From Paraphysomonas bandaiensis (taxonomy: Eukaryota > Chrysophyceae): a DNA stretch of 64,000 nucleotides. The translations under genes were made by a program, and so were the position numbers. The stretch spans positions 89,867 to 153,866 of the forward strand of contig CBFFRP010000072.1 of assembly GCA_965644295.1 (NCBI GenBank). The letters are read 5' to 3'. How positions within the stretch are numbered: the first letter of the stretch is position 1; each line of letters opens with the position of its first letter. Shown here piece by piece: positions 1 to 11,570 of the stretch. The notes beneath the pieces were generated by a model. That model had not been told where the DNA came from and made no database searches. It was given only the letters and a program-made list of their open reading frames with translations.

Positions 1-697
1 GTAGTAATTAAAAATTCATTTTATCAATCGACTCTGATAATATAATATATATAATACATTCCTACCTGCAGCATTATAACATGGTAGCTGTCGATTTCCT
101 TGACATAAGCGTTAGAACGTTAGAAAATGACGTAATTGAACAATGCTTTCACTCTATCACCATGAGTTAGAAACATATAGTAACATATATATAATAAACT
201 TATGATCCATATCACTTGTCATTCACTGTCAATCGCTAAATTCATATTGTCTCAACTACCAATCATTTCCATACAATCTTAGATATCACTATCCTTTTTA
301 TACGGTCAATATATTTCAGCCTCACTTCTACGAGTGCTATTATTACATTAGTTCTTATAATACAGTTAACCACTTCTGTTTTCTTCCATTAACAGTGATA
401 ATTCAAATATCTTTGAGCAACAGCTTTTAATATTTCTTAAACATAAAAACTCAACAAAGAGGTATTCATTTCAAATGAATTTCTCGTGCTCTGGTTACTA
501 CATACACAACGACGATGAAATCAAAACATATACTGCATATTCTTTCAAGATTTAACATAATTGGATGGTAAAGGCTTAATTAACTGGATGTAATTCACAC
601 TTAATGCTTTAATTATAAATTATGAGCAATCTCATTTATCAGTCATTGTCATTCGTCAAATACATATGGTCTCAACTACCAATCATTTTCATACCAG
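1..697. other. Intergenic, no gene seen
   Basis: No supportable ORF. The stretch is A+T rich. It contains a diverged direct repeat of about 65 bases (roughly 216-281 and 631-697), both copies carrying the words CTCAACTACCAATCATTT, so it is probably decayed repeat DNA. Confidence 0.5.
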
Positions 698-1913
698 CTT
701 ATACCAGGCCCTGGTAACCCCATTACTGATAGTTTAGTTTCCGGTAACTATAATGAATGGCCATAAATGGCCCATTAATTGCCATTAATACCTAAGTAGA
801 TAACACCGCTCATAATAGATAGTGTGGTGCTCCCTTAAATACTAATTTAGTGTAGTGAAAGTCTTATTATTAGCAATAGGCGTTAAAAACCTGCACCAAC
901 TTAGTAGCTAGATGAATGGTAGACAAACTAACTAGACCTCTACCTGTAACTAATCAGTACACACTTTTTTTATCCTACTATTAAACGCTATGGAAGCTGC
1001 TTGTGCGTCACCGCAAGCACCAAGGTGCGACCACTTCCACTCTGAGTTATTAAGGTGAACATCCCGGATGCTTGACTTCAGCAGGCAGCCCAATACCCCG
1101 GTTACCCTTGAGGTGGGCCCTGTCCCGGCTGCCCTTGAGGTGGGCCCATTCCTGGATGCCTGTTTATTCGTCAGGGCCCAAAGAGGTCTACACAAGTGAC
1201 ACTTATTGGGGTCCCTTGTACCACACAAGCATTCGGCTATGAGTGGACAGCAGAACAATATCTGCTGACTATGTTTGCGGCTCACGTTAGTTTCCCAGAG
1301 AGAATCTCTCCGGTACTTATCCCCCAAAACACCACGAAAAGGTGCGAGTCCGACTTTGTTGAGGGACTAATTTAGTGTAATAACAAACAACGAATCGTAA
1401 CTACTTCTCGCTCTCCACTGGTACATCAGGATCTTCTTGCAGAGAGGGCTTCGTGTAGGGCATTAGCATCCCACAACATGTAATTGGCTCGTCGGAATAG
1501 CAACGATTCTAGACGATAAATTATATTTATATGAATGAAATCTAGGTGAAATATGCATACTTTCAATGCTTTTTTAAAAGTTTTTGCGTATGAGTACGTT
1601 GTTATATGTTGTTGCTCAGGAAAATGTTTTCTAACTCCTATAGCATTAAGTTTTTGCCACTGATAATGAATAGAGTTGCGACAAAGTAGCTATAGAGTTG
1701 CATGAACATTGCTTAACATTGTTTAGATTTCACTTTTAGTTCTATATATGGCATATATCAAGTACCAGTACACTCCATTGTTGGGAAGCCATTAATGGCA
1801 GTCCAGTTCCCGTAATTATTACGGCATTACCGAAAATGTCCCGGCAATTATAATTCATTAATAGCCCATTAATGCCATTGCCATTTTAACGGCTACCAGG
1901 CTCTGGCTTATAC
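698..1913. mobile_element. Inverted-repeat element interrupted by a second element
   Basis: The outer ends are inverted relative to each other. The left end near 698-719 reads TTATACCAGGCCCTGGTAAC, and the right end near 1891-1913, read on the other strand, gives a closely similar palindromic CCAG..CTGGTA end. Both inner flanks (about 720-790 and 1783-1890) are rich in CCATTAATGG / GCCATTAA words, again in opposite orientation. I infer a non-autonomous inverted-repeat transposon, with the 855-1365 element inserted into it. No transposase is visible. The exact ends are uncertain because the arms are diverged. Confidence 0.4.
841..1379. mobile_element. 511-bp dispersed element with 14-bp target-site duplication
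   Basis: The element body is 855-1365. It is flanked by a perfect 14-base direct repeat, ACTAATTTAGTGTA, at 841-854 and 1366-1379. Related partial copies are at about 13704-13993, 37214-37276 and 50439-50761, the last being truncated at the side where this copy begins. Internally it has a short tandem duplication of CCCTTGAGGTGGGCCC (about 1104-1148). Near the right end, GGTGCGAGTCC (about 1341) looks like a Pol III B-box/tRNA T-arm. A 14-bp duplication fits target-primed (LINE/SINE-type) insertion better than an LTR. A 125-residue minus-strand ORF inside it has no recognisable domain, and I treat it as non-coding. Confidence 0.65.
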
Positions 1914-2586
1914 AGTCCATATTAAAATTTGGATTATACTCTAGTATATTTCAGTGTGGCACTTGAAGACAATGTACGAGAATACAGTGAAGTATGGTGA
2001 TGTACTAATGCTATACTGATATTGAGAAACTGAAATAGTGTCCCCTTTCAAGATATGTTTAGTAGTGACAGATTCACACATGTAGGAGATAATGCGTGGA
2101 GCAAAATGAGATTGTGTTGTTTGTCACATTTTTGTGTAAATGATATTAATTCATCTATCTAATCTAAAGACAAATTCTCTGCGATCTAGTTAAAGAATGA
2201 GCATTTTCCAACAGAGTACATATATTTATATATCTAGTTTGATTACAATTAACTTCTCTTAACGATCTTAGTTGTGAAAATGACCAATAGCCAATAAAGA
2301 GGTGCCTTACAAAGATTATTTATATATAAGTAAGTACAGTTCAAGAAGTTATGACTCATCATCGTCTCTACGTTTTGTTTTAAATTTACAACTTCACCAT
2401 AATCGTTAATAGAACGGTAGATACTTATCAGCACAACACTATCAGCTAGAAATTGCACCAGATACGTAACATATTGCTAAATAAAAACAGCCACGCTGCT
2501 GTGAAGGTAGTCTGTCACCAACCGACACTTTAGAACAGGGAATATTCATTTTCGAAAGAACTTAGCAAAGAGTGAAATGTATCATG
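1380..2586. other. Intergenic, repeats only
   Basis: Apart from the right arm of the inverted-repeat element (about 1783-1913), nothing is recognised here. Short ORFs have no domain and no splice partners. Confidence 0.4.
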
Positions 2587-4766
2587 CTAACAGACTATAT
2601 CCTCAGTGAGATAAACACGGACGACATCTTGGATAACAAACACAACGTACAGGACGAACATTGCGCCTCCCAATGAGTAGTCCATTTTCCAGCCGGACGC
2701 CATGATGGATAATATGACGGCAGCAACCATACCAACCAAAACGATGACTGATATGAAGAGGTTGTCAGCCCCCACAACGACCGGGCAGTCCATAATAATA
2801 TTGAAGAGCATCCAGGGAACTGGTAGTCCCACACACACGTCAAATATATTACTTCCAATGGAAGATGACACTGCCATATCCCCCTTGCCTGCCTTTGCCA
2901 CAACTACAGAAGAGAGTAGGTCCGGGATACTTGTTCCAGCTGCCAATACTGTCAACCCCATTACCACAGATGGTACTCCAATGGTTGCACCTATGATCTC
3001 AATCCAGTCTACCACAAGATATGAGTACGCGCCAATCCAAGCAATAGACAAAACGAACTGGTAGTAACACCACCCTCCGTTTCCAGGTATGCGGACGTCC
3101 TTCACACCAACTGTACATGCTAGAGTCCAGGTTATGGGCGCCAGAAACAAGTACATAGCATTCGCACGTGTGTTTTCTTTAGGAAAGTCTAAAAGCTCCC
3201 CCCATATCCCCTCCGCCGATTCAGCTGCTATTTCAGCATCGTGCTGCATTTCCTTCCAGTAGGTGCTATGCTCAAACCAATCTGAAAACTCAGAGTATGT
3301 GATGGTATCCTTTCCCATTGCGGAGGTACGAGGGCCATTTTTAACCATCTCGAAGTCCCGGGATTCACTGAACTCCTCGCAAATAATTTGATCTTTATCA
3401 CTCTGTGCTCTTGCAGGGCGACCCAGGCACAGACACTGTATAGCCTCCTCTAAACCCTCTTGTGTATATTGTATATTGAGGTTATCCAGCAGAGTGCCTA
3501 GCATGCTAAGAGGAATTCTTCCAGAGTTATCAACATCCAATTCGTCGAAAACACGTTTTTCTTCATTTTTCAGTCTTTCTTCCGATTTCACATACCACAC
3601 AGTAAATTCTGCAAAATCCACCACACCATTCTGGTCAACATCAAGCTCTTTCATGATATCTCGCACATGATCGTCCGAAATTGTCACACCTGGATTAGTG
3701 TCATAGAGATCAACCAAAAGCTGCTTCAGTTCCATCGCATCAATAGTTCCTGAACCGTCTGTGTCCAGTTTATCGAACACAGCTCTTACATCCCCGTCGA
3801 TGACCTTCACACAGTGCACAGCAGCAGTATCGAAAATGGAGCCATCCTGAGTCAGTAACTGCACGAAACCAGCCCTATAGTGGGAGGGAAATTGGGCAGC
3901 CCCACGGGGTGAAGTCACGTCAGTTAGTAGTAGATCGCCTCCTTCATCACTGTTTTTGTCATCGCCAGAAATACCCGTAGATTGGTTGAAATAATTATAA
4001 AGTTCACCATTGTACGCCATAATGGTGCAGTATATAAGGTAGAGCATGAATAAAAACGCAGCTTCCCAAGCTTCAATAATACCAGGTGAATTGACTCCGA
4101 AAACTATAGCCACCATTAAAAGACAGACTATATAACAGAAACAATCTCGAGCGAGAGGCCATCCAGTGAGCTTAAGAGGAGATAGTTCACGGGGAGTACA
4201 GAGGACGCAACAGGCTATCACGAAAAGTACATTGAACACTGCCGACCCCACAATTGTACCGAAACCAACATCTGATCCACGAAAAGTACCAATTAGAGAA
4301 GTTGCTAGCTCTGGAGCAGAGCCACCAGCCGCCATAAGTGTCGCACCCGCAACATCATCACTCATATTCCATGTAGAACCGATCTCTTCAAGAGCAGGAA
4401 CAAAAAACTCATCGCACACGATAGCAAGTGCAATGAATAAGTACAACGCACCAACAGCGTAAAGTACTGCGACTTCAGCTTGAGTACCCTATCGAAACAA
4501 TAGTCAATACATTTGATATGATTCGATTGCACATATGACACCTTCGGACAACCGCTATCGCCATCATCATCATCCGGTTCACAAAAAGCGCTTCGAAGAT
4601 TCCTTCCGTTCACTGTGTCGTTAATGTTCAATACTCGTAACGCAAAGTCCATAAGAGGCTCCCTATATACGAGACAGATAGCAAGGAGTAGGCATATAGT
4701 AAAGAAGGAAGGGAGGTATGGACTGGATTTGATTGGAGCCCTTACAAATACGCGCTTATGTTTCAT
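2587..4766 (-). CDS. Na+/Ca2+ (K+-dependent-like) exchanger with central EF-hands
   Basis: Model: complement(join(2587..4488,4542..4766)), 708 aa. The single 53-nt intron joins SGCPK to GTQAEV in phase 0. This is a cation/Ca2+ exchanger membrane protein that extrudes or sequesters Ca2+ in exchange for Na+ (and perhaps K+). Residues 1-75 hold one hydrophobic segment (signal anchor) and an acidic loop. Alpha-repeat 1 contains GGSAPELATSL (about 130-140). A large cytosolic loop (about 230-490) carries EF-hand loops DTDGSGTIDAMEL, DVDQNGVVDFAEF and a third, DVDNSGRIPLSML. Alpha-repeat 2 contains LAAGTSIPDLLSS followed by IGSNIFDV (about 600-640), with hydrophobic helices to the end. Pairing of exchanger repeats with EF-hands is known in plants and protists and implies Ca2+ feedback. 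The third EF-hand lacks the usual acidic residue at position 12 and may be non-binding. The substrate ion set cannot be read from the sequence. Confidence 0.9.
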
Positions 4767-6098
4767 AGTTTAATAGTTAGGTACAATAAGATAATCTATC
4801 CACAAATAGGCACTATGAGGGTGTTATACGTTACTTGTCTTACTTACAATCCATATGAACTTGATTATATATAGTACCGCAAGATTTTATTGTATAATAG
4901 TAAACTTTAAAGCATATATATGTGTGGGTTGATCTCTATATGATCGCACCTGTAAAGGTAACGTTCGTTCCATTCCTCATCACAGTAACCGTATGTAGAA
5001 TACTGGAATACGTCACTTTTCTATTGGAATACATACACAGTACGGGTAGATCTGTATAGAATATGAGGGTCCAGCAGTGTATGTATGCGTATACCACAGC
5101 AGTATATGGATGGGTACGTTGGACTACGTGTTCTCCTCAACGGTCAATCCTAACGGTAATAAGAGACACGAAATTACATAAATATCCACCTATCCATCCA
5201 TTCTTTACCCTCATCCATATCTAGTTTGCTTCCGACTTCCTAGAAAGGTTAGAATTTACTTGTTAAATAAGCTTATACTTAGAAGACTGAAATGTACATG
5301 TGGATATGCTGCACGCTATAGTATCTGGCCCCTACTAAACCTATGTCGCGTATGCGGCTGTCTGATTCGTGGAATCATAGTAGTAGGACTGCTACAGGTG
5401 CGACGCACATTCGTTGGTGTATGCAATACAAAGCCCTATCAAGTATACTCGTGTCGGCTGCATACCTCGGAGTAGGGAGAATTAGAAAAGTTTATTCATT
5501 CGACAACAAAATACAAGTTTAAGGTCATATCTTAGATTAGAAATTTGTAAATTTTTCACACGTTGTCGTACAGTTTTTACAGCTAAGAATACTAAGAGTA
5601 CTGAGTACTGTCCCGATTGTGTAAGTCGCATTGCGTAAATTGTAAAAACACATTACCTTCAGGTCTTACGTCTTAGTACCGTATAACGGATTTGTAACAA
5701 TTGTCATTACTTAACACTGTCGTCGAGTTATGGTCATTGAAACTTCTCCATTTAGAATGTGTACTAGTATAAACTATAACTATATACTCTACCTAAACAA
5801 TGCATGATCGATTGTGTATATTGAATACTACCTATATCTATGAATTTATATACTGCTATCCATGGTAATACTATATTTTTCAACTGCAAGTGAATACTAG
5901 CTATAACGGAGGATTTCAAATTTCGATGATTATGTCATCTTTCTCTTTGGAGGATATCGTGCATGCGGTTTTTACAGTATTACAAATTATTTAAAGCCAT
6001 AAAAATTAAAGATTTAACTCACATTGGCATAGATAAGCGGCAATAAAATTACATATCACATATTTAGTAGCATTGAGGCTTTAGAACAAACTACAGAA
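4767..6098. other. Intergenic, nothing recognised
   Basis: A+T-rich sequence between two minus-strand genes. A 71-codon plus-strand ORF at 5260 begins with TTG and shows no domain. This stretch presumably holds the promoter of the exchanger gene and the 3' end of the J-domain gene. Confidence 0.4.
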
Positions 6099-7488
6099 TC
6101 ACAGTCTTACCCCACCCTCTCTATTCGTGGGAGATGTTCTGTTTTTCGCCTGCACTCGTCGGAGAGCGGCCCTATTGGCTTTCCCTGTCGGCGAGTATAA
6201 ATACTCTAAAAGTGCCTGTATGTCTCCGCCACGTGTCTCTAGCTGTTTACGCAGGTCGCGCTGTGACATTTCAGGAAATAGAACACACAATGCATCTACG
6301 GTACGGTCATCGGGGGGTGCAGAAGAAACATTAGAAGTAGAGCTCGTGGTAGTTATAGAACCGTTTCCCCAAGATGAAGACCACGTAGATATCGTCGGTT
6401 TGAGAGAGCGGGAAAACGTGCGCAGCAGAGCGAGTGAGGAGCATACAATAAGAATATGGGGAAGGATATGGATACAACTGCAAAGATAAGCCCACGATGA
6501 CACCACTATACTTTCTCGCATTGCAGACACAGTGCGTTGAATATACTGATAGTCGCATGCATGTTGCCCAGCCATACATGACTGCACCATACCCATGTAC
6601 TTTTCTGTCGAAGGGTCCCGTATAAGATTTCTGTTAATGGTCGTGATAGTGTACGCCTGAGCAAGAAGTACCTCTAGACAAAAGTCCAGATATGGATCCG
6701 CAATGTAAGTAGCGGTAGAATAGAGATAACCAACCACGAGAGCGCTGGCAAGTGGAAGTATTCCAGAAGGGAGAGAGGATCGTAGCATAAATAGGGCAAT
6801 GATAAGGCATCCGGCTGATACCTTGGGCAGGCTAACCATCGCAGATACTGTACCCACGATACAAAGAGTAATCGTTATCCAATTTGTCACTAGTACTATA
6901 AGCACTCCATACAGAACAGAAAAGATACCCTTTGCAATGTCTCTTAGCAGTAGATAGCATGCAATTGCGTATAGCGGAGACACACACAAAAGAAGCATTT
7001 TAATATGAGGAGTATCCTGCATCATGTAAAGGGTCACAGTTGCGATCCCGACTAATAACCACAATCCTACACACTTCCAGGACCACTCTGCTGTACCCTT
7101 TGTTTGGAACAATGGTCTAAGCATACTAACAACGCAAACAAGCAACACAACGCCGACAGCAATGTCAGCAAGGGGTACATCAATTTCTCCAACTTCTACT
7201 GAGCTCCGCCGTGGACCATTGCTTTTCTTACGAGCCGCAGACTTTAATACTCTATAAGCATCATTGATCTCTCGCTGATGCTCTGTATACATAGCTTTCC
7301 TCTCATCTGAGCATATACCGTACTTACCGCACTTATCTATAGACAAGATGAGACAGAGAGTAGCATATGGAGAGGGTTACTATGCCTGGATGCCAAGCTT
7401 TGGATAGCTCTCTATATCTCGCTGTAATATACTCTTCATCATCATCAATAGACGCACCAAGCACACGATGACAGTCCGATAAATCCAT
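6099..7488 (-). CDS. J-domain, multi-membrane-segment, CUE-domain protein
   Basis: Model: complement(join(6099..7336,7386..7488)), 446 aa. Exon 1 starts MDLSDCHRVLGAS and ends in AWHP. Using a GC donor (CAG|GCATAG) and acceptor CTATAG gives a 49-nt intron that recreates the canonical HPD tripeptide, followed by KCGKYGICSD and AYRVLKSA. The first ~75 residues are therefore a J-domain, the Hsp70-stimulating module. The middle (about 80-330) has many hydrophobic segments, so the protein is membrane-embedded. Residues about 370-412 (DDRTVDALCVLFPEMSQRDL onward) form a CUE-like ubiquitin-binding domain, ending in a basic tail. A J-domain cochaperone with a ubiquitin-binding domain on a membrane suggests an ER quality-control/ERAD role, which is inference only. 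The alternative GT donor four bases downstream would need a different acceptor (giving HPGICGKYG) and loses HPD. Confidence 0.75.
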
Positions 7489-8558
7489 CCTTCACTGTTG
7501 CATGAAAGGATCACCAGGTGATCTCTACTCAACTATAATAATAAGGATATCTATAATATAATGATGACTTAGTGATAGCACACAGCGATATATAATACCA
7601 CAGTAGAGTGAGTATAAATATGAAATTCAATGACTCGAACTTTAACTCACTTCACTGCAACTTCGTTCACTTCTTTTCTATCACTTCTTGTATATATGTA
7701 TGTATGTATATATGGCATGGTACACTGCTGTGTATGACATGGATATATGCTTGTATGTATATACAAGCTGTATTCCTTGTATATTTACGTATTCTAGTGA
7801 TTGTGTAAGGTGGAAAAGGACATGAATGGGACAAAGTAACTGCGCTCTAGATGCATCCACTCATGATATACCAAAACATAAATCACTCATCATTGTTATA
7901 ATGAGAGTGAACTTTGCATGAACTTGCTGGAGCTAATTTCAACTCTGCGCGCAATGATCCTATGGAAGAAAAATCATAATTCACAATTACTCTCCTTCAG
8001 GAGGGCCACATTATGCAAGATGCGTTACTCTTTAACAATAAGTATATTGCTGTTAATTTAAATATTAGTCCTCTTGCCGTACTATGAACTGAGATTATAT
8101 ATGTGAATTTCATCATGTGTCGTGGCTGTACTATATAACTCTGTCGTCGTATCGTGTTTATGAACTTTCTTTTATTATTATTTCCCAATATTGAATATGC
8201 CAATTACTTTGTGACTACTAATTAAAATATGCCCGCCGAGGGCCCTCCATTCTCAGATCAAAGCTGTATTACAGGTGGTGGTTCACAACGATTACATATA
8301 TGAAATGTTAGGTCTATAGCAAGTATATGAATCTATTATACTTAAGAAAAGAGCATCATGGCTAGCATGATTTGTTTCTCGGGGCTACGTAAACAACATT
8401 ATTTTCATGCATTGCAACTTAGTAAAGCAAAATTAAATTTAAAACATTAAGCATGGCTATACCGGAGATGTAGATTTCAAACAAAACAATATTATTGAGT
8501 ATATTCACTCATTTCACAAATTAAGTAACAAATGGATTTATTGTCATAAATGTAGAAA
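7489..8558. other. Intergenic, nothing recognised
   Basis: A+T-rich spacer with runs such as TATGTATGTATATATGG near 7690-7760. No supportable gene, RNA or element. Confidence 0.4.
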
Positions 8559-9575
8559 TCATTGTGTATTGTCCACTGCAATTGTAGAGTAGTTACTGTG
8601 TCCTTCCATGTCAAGTGGTATGGTGTCTTCCCACAGCCCCATTGCTCCTTCTCCATTGCCCTTGCACCATGCGCGAATCATACCAGAGGAGTTGAACTCC
8701 ATTTCCATCTGACCAGTACAGTCAATTGCAATCATGCCACCAGTATTCGGAGGGAGAACGGTATGTACCGTTTCCCGTACTGCCTCCGTTAAAGATTTTC
8801 CAGCATAAGACATACGGCATGAAACATCATACGCAGCCATGTATCGCATAAACTGCTCTCCTTTTCCAGTACAACTTACTGCACACGTCGCATCGTTAGC
8901 GTAATTCCCGACACCACATATTGGGCTATCGCCAACCCGTCCACAGAGTTTATTCGTCAGTCCTCCTGTGCTTGTTGCAGCGGCAATGTGACCCTTGTAG
9001 AAACAAACACACCCTACAGTGCCAGTACTGTCGTCCTTTCCACCTTCTGTTTCAGGTTGCAAAAGGTCATGGTCGTTAAACACTCCAGCTGTGTTTCGTG
9101 CCATCTCTAACTGATCCATGCGTTTTTTACTGTGGAAGTACTCCTGACTGACCTTTTCAATGTCGTGAACGTCAGCCAAAGATTCTGCCCCCTCACCTAC
9201 CATTAGTAAATGACTTGTTTTCTCCATAACTACCCTTGCCAATGCAACAGGATTCTTTATAGACTTAACCATCGCAACAGCCCCACTGTGCAGTGTAGAT
9301 CCATCCATTATACTCGCCTCCATCTCATGGGTCTCTTTTTCCGTATATACAGATCCACATCCGGCATTAAACGTACGCTCATCTTCAAATAACTTGACAG
9401 CATATTCAGCTACATCGACAGCAGTTCTATCACTGTGTTGGAGACCCTCTCTTGCATACTCATATGTCTTGCGGACTATCTCTCCAAGGGGGTTATAATA
9501 CACACTGGCATCGATAGTTTTGGCAATATCGCCCGCACCACCATGCAAAACAAACCCAAAATCTGAACTGCTCAT
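8559..9575 (-). CDS. Isoaspartyl peptidase / type 2 L-asparaginase
   Basis: Single exon of 338 aa from the ATG at 9575. The reading frame stays open to an ATG at 9659, which would add a 28-residue hydrophobic leader (MLPVVRCCDC...). This is an N-terminal-nucleophile hydrolase that is autocleaved before a catalytic Thr and then hydrolyses isoaspartyl peptides or asparagine. Visible motifs are the N-terminal FVLHGGAGDI, FNAGCGSVYT with MEASIMDG downstream, the autocleavage site DDSTGTVGCV (nucleophile Thr at about residue 182), and STGGLTNKLCGRVGDSP, which carries the substrate-binding Arg and Asp. GNYANDATCAVSCTGKGEQF and PNTGGMIAID follow. Length and motif order are those of the whole family. 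The shorter start puts the HGGAG motif at the usual distance from the N-terminus. The longer one would make a secreted or vacuolar form. Confidence 0.9.
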   Translation of the reverse strand: MSSSDFGFVLHGGAGDIAKTIDASVYYNPLGEIVRKTYEYAREGLQHSDRTAVDVAEYAVKLFEDERTFNAGCGSVYTEKETHEMEASIMDGSTLHSGAVAMVKSIKNPVALARVVMEKTSHLLMVGEGAESLADVHDIEKVSQEYFHSKKRMDQLEMARNTAGVFNDHDLLQPETEGGKDDSTGTVGCVCFYKGHIAAATSTGGLTNKLCGRVGDSPICGVGNYANDATCAVSCTGKGEQFMRYMAAYDVSCRMSYAGKSLTEAVRETVHTVLPPNTGGMIAIDCTGQMEMEFNSSGMIRAWCKGNGEGAMGLWEDTIPLDMEGHSNYSTIAVDNTQ

Positions 9576-10736
9576 TTGTATGATGTTCAATGCAAGTGGT
9601 AATATGTATAGAGATATGCACATATATATACAATCACAGCATCTGACAACAGGCAGCATACTATGTATAAAAAAACACGTGTCACTTATACTTCTATCAT
9701 CTGGTAGAAGAAGAATATGTTATAGCCAATCATTTGAGAGATGGCGTTATTAGAGCTATATGATAGGCTGTGTTCAACAGTTGAAAGATCATACCTGCAC
9801 TTGCTTGAAATAGCCGGACATGCATCTACATATGAACTCTAGAACTGCCATGTCATGAACTAATAATGAAATTAACTGCTATCGTAGTTGAACTCGTGAT
9901 ACCTCCGCTTACAGATTAATTTACTCATAATCTATTCGTTCTTCTAATAATGAATGTGTGCAAAGAATGGGTAGTGCTTACTCTGATATATTCCTACAAG
10001 AGTTGAGAGTTGGAGTGGTAGATGTATTAAACCTTGTGAAAAGTTTGACATCATTTCCGCTAAGTACCACACGAATTGACATAATTAAAAAGCTTCAATG
10101 GCAAGTGATGCAGCTTATGTCTGAGTAGTATGTAGTATATAGCACTGTGAGAAATTTCAGACCACTTGTGCTCAACGAGACAAGTTGTGGTACGTTTCGA
10201 GAATAGAATATTAAGAGTTAAAACTAATTCTGATTAAGGCTATTTCACTCTAGTTGCTTGAATTGATATTACATCATCAATCCGTTTTAGATCCGACGGA
10301 ACGTGCATATAGGTTTCCACACATGAACGATAGTAAAATTGCCTTCAAATAATATATGTTGCAATATCATGTTGACGACAAGTATGATATACAATGTCGT
10401 TTTCGGTGTTTTCATGTCCACTCAATGTGTCAATAGTCAATATCATCTTGCGTACTTGGTAGCTGTGTGCATCACTATTGTTACTCTGCATTCAGCTTTC
10501 ACACCTTACTTTTCTATGAAAATATACGTATTACCCCTGATTGTAAATTTCATTATTATTCACGCATGCATTTTATTTATTGGAACCTCGCACTGTGTCG
10601 TTTGTTGATTGTCGTGGGTGGTTTAAACAGGCATGAAGAAGGCCTGAGTCTTGAATGCAATTCTAGTATTTCTTACTACTTAGAACAGTTCATATATAAA
10701 AATATTTACATTAGTAATTTATAGAGGGAATATTAA
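9576..10736. other. Intergenic, nothing recognised
   Basis: Holds the upstream region of the asparaginase gene and the 3' flank of the sulfotransferase-like gene. Overlapping plus-strand ORFs at 10339-10724 are hydrophobic, low in complexity and without domain or convincing start, so they are not called. Confidence 0.4.
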
Positions 10737-11570
10737 TCACACTTTCAAAGGGGAACTACTGGTATGCGAAGGAGCATGTTCAATCCAAACATCGTTGCGA
10801 ATTCCCAATCTTGCCTTTAACATAAGCAAGCTGTCATTATCCTCAACATCAGCGCGAATGAAAGGGATATGCTTGCTACGCAATCTATCATGAACTTTCC
10901 TGTAATAAGATTCGATAAAATATCTGATAACATAAGTATCCGAATTCATTGCAACGCGTGGTGGGACATACTTAGCTAAACGCAAATGAGAAGGAAATAC
11001 TCCATGAGACCACGCCAGTAATGACGATATATGATTCGTTATATTCCGTTGATATATAACATAGGTAGCTCTAGGATAAGCGTCTAGGATATTGTCTAGC
11101 GCATCAATCTGAGGGTATATAGCTCGGCCAGATTTACCATAGCCCCTGAAATTAGTTTCAATAATAACGGGGTACCCATTCCTGATAAAATAATGGAAAG
11201 GATCTTTCCCTTCAGCAATTGCTTTCTGTACATACAAGCCAGCAGGGCATAATCCTTTTCCATTATTATACAGCTTCATTAATAGAGGGCCGGTGTCATG
11301 TAGGGTCCATTTTTTCCAACTCGCGCCATTTTTAAAACTAACAGGAGGTACAGGATAGGAAAGATTATCACAAGGGTATAAGTAATGAACCGCATTGTAC
11401 CCAGATTCATTAAAAAAGTAATACAGAGAACTTGTACCGGATTTAGGCATTGAAAATACTATAATCATATCTTTCCCCTTGTCGAACTGTGATGCATTGA
11501 CTGCATCACCGCTTGAACGAAATAAACAAAGGGAGAGTGCTAACAATCTAAAGATATTACTAATATCCAT
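10737..11570 (-). CDS. Secretory-pathway sulfotransferase-like protein
   Basis: Single exon, 277 aa from the ATG at 11570. The ORF opens 12 bases earlier only with GTG. The protein begins with a hydrophobic signal/anchor (about residues 3-20). IIVFSMPKSGTSSLYYFF follows, which matches the 5'-phosphosulfate (PAPS) loop P-K-S-G-T-[ST] of sulfotransferases. Further on are ETNFRGYGKSGR and YPRATYVIYQRN, the latter in the place of the family's 3'-phosphate-binding R..S region. I infer a Golgi-lumen enzyme using PAPS to sulfate a carbohydrate or a protein. The acceptor cannot be predicted. It belongs to the divergent group often labelled 'sulfotransferase family protein' in protists. The next gene to the right, on the other strand, is also a secreted protein and may share the ~370-bp spacer as a divergent promoter. 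Confidence 0.7.
   Translation of the reverse strand: MDISNIFRLLALSLCLFRSSGDAVNASQFDKGKDMIIVFSMPKSGTSSLYYFFNESGYNAVHYLYPCDNLSYPVPPVSFKNGASWKKWTLHDTGPLLMKLYNNGKGLCPAGLYVQKAIAEGKDPFHYFIRNGYPVIIETNFRGYGKSGRAIYPQIDALDNILDAYPRATYVIYQRNITNHISSLLAWSHGVFPSHLRLAKYVPPRVAMNSDTYVIRYFIESYYRKVHDRLRSKHIPFIRADVEDNDSLLMLKARLGIRNDVWIEHAPSHTSSSPLKV

Noticed and set aside
950-1327. 125-codon minus-strand ORF
   Set aside because: It lies wholly inside the dispersed 511-bp element, is not kept open in the other copies, and has no domain.
1335-1350. tRNA T-arm-like sequence as a tRNA gene
   Set aside because: Only the B-box/T-arm-like word is present. No acceptor stem, anticodon arm or A-box fits around it, so it is treated as part of the repeat element.
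5260-5475. Short Cys-rich plus-strand ORF
   Set aside because: Starts with TTG, no domain, no partner exons, and composition of non-coding DNA.
10339-10724. Overlapping hydrophobic ORFs
   Set aside because: Two frames are open at once in A+T-rich DNA, with no family, convincing start or splice signals.
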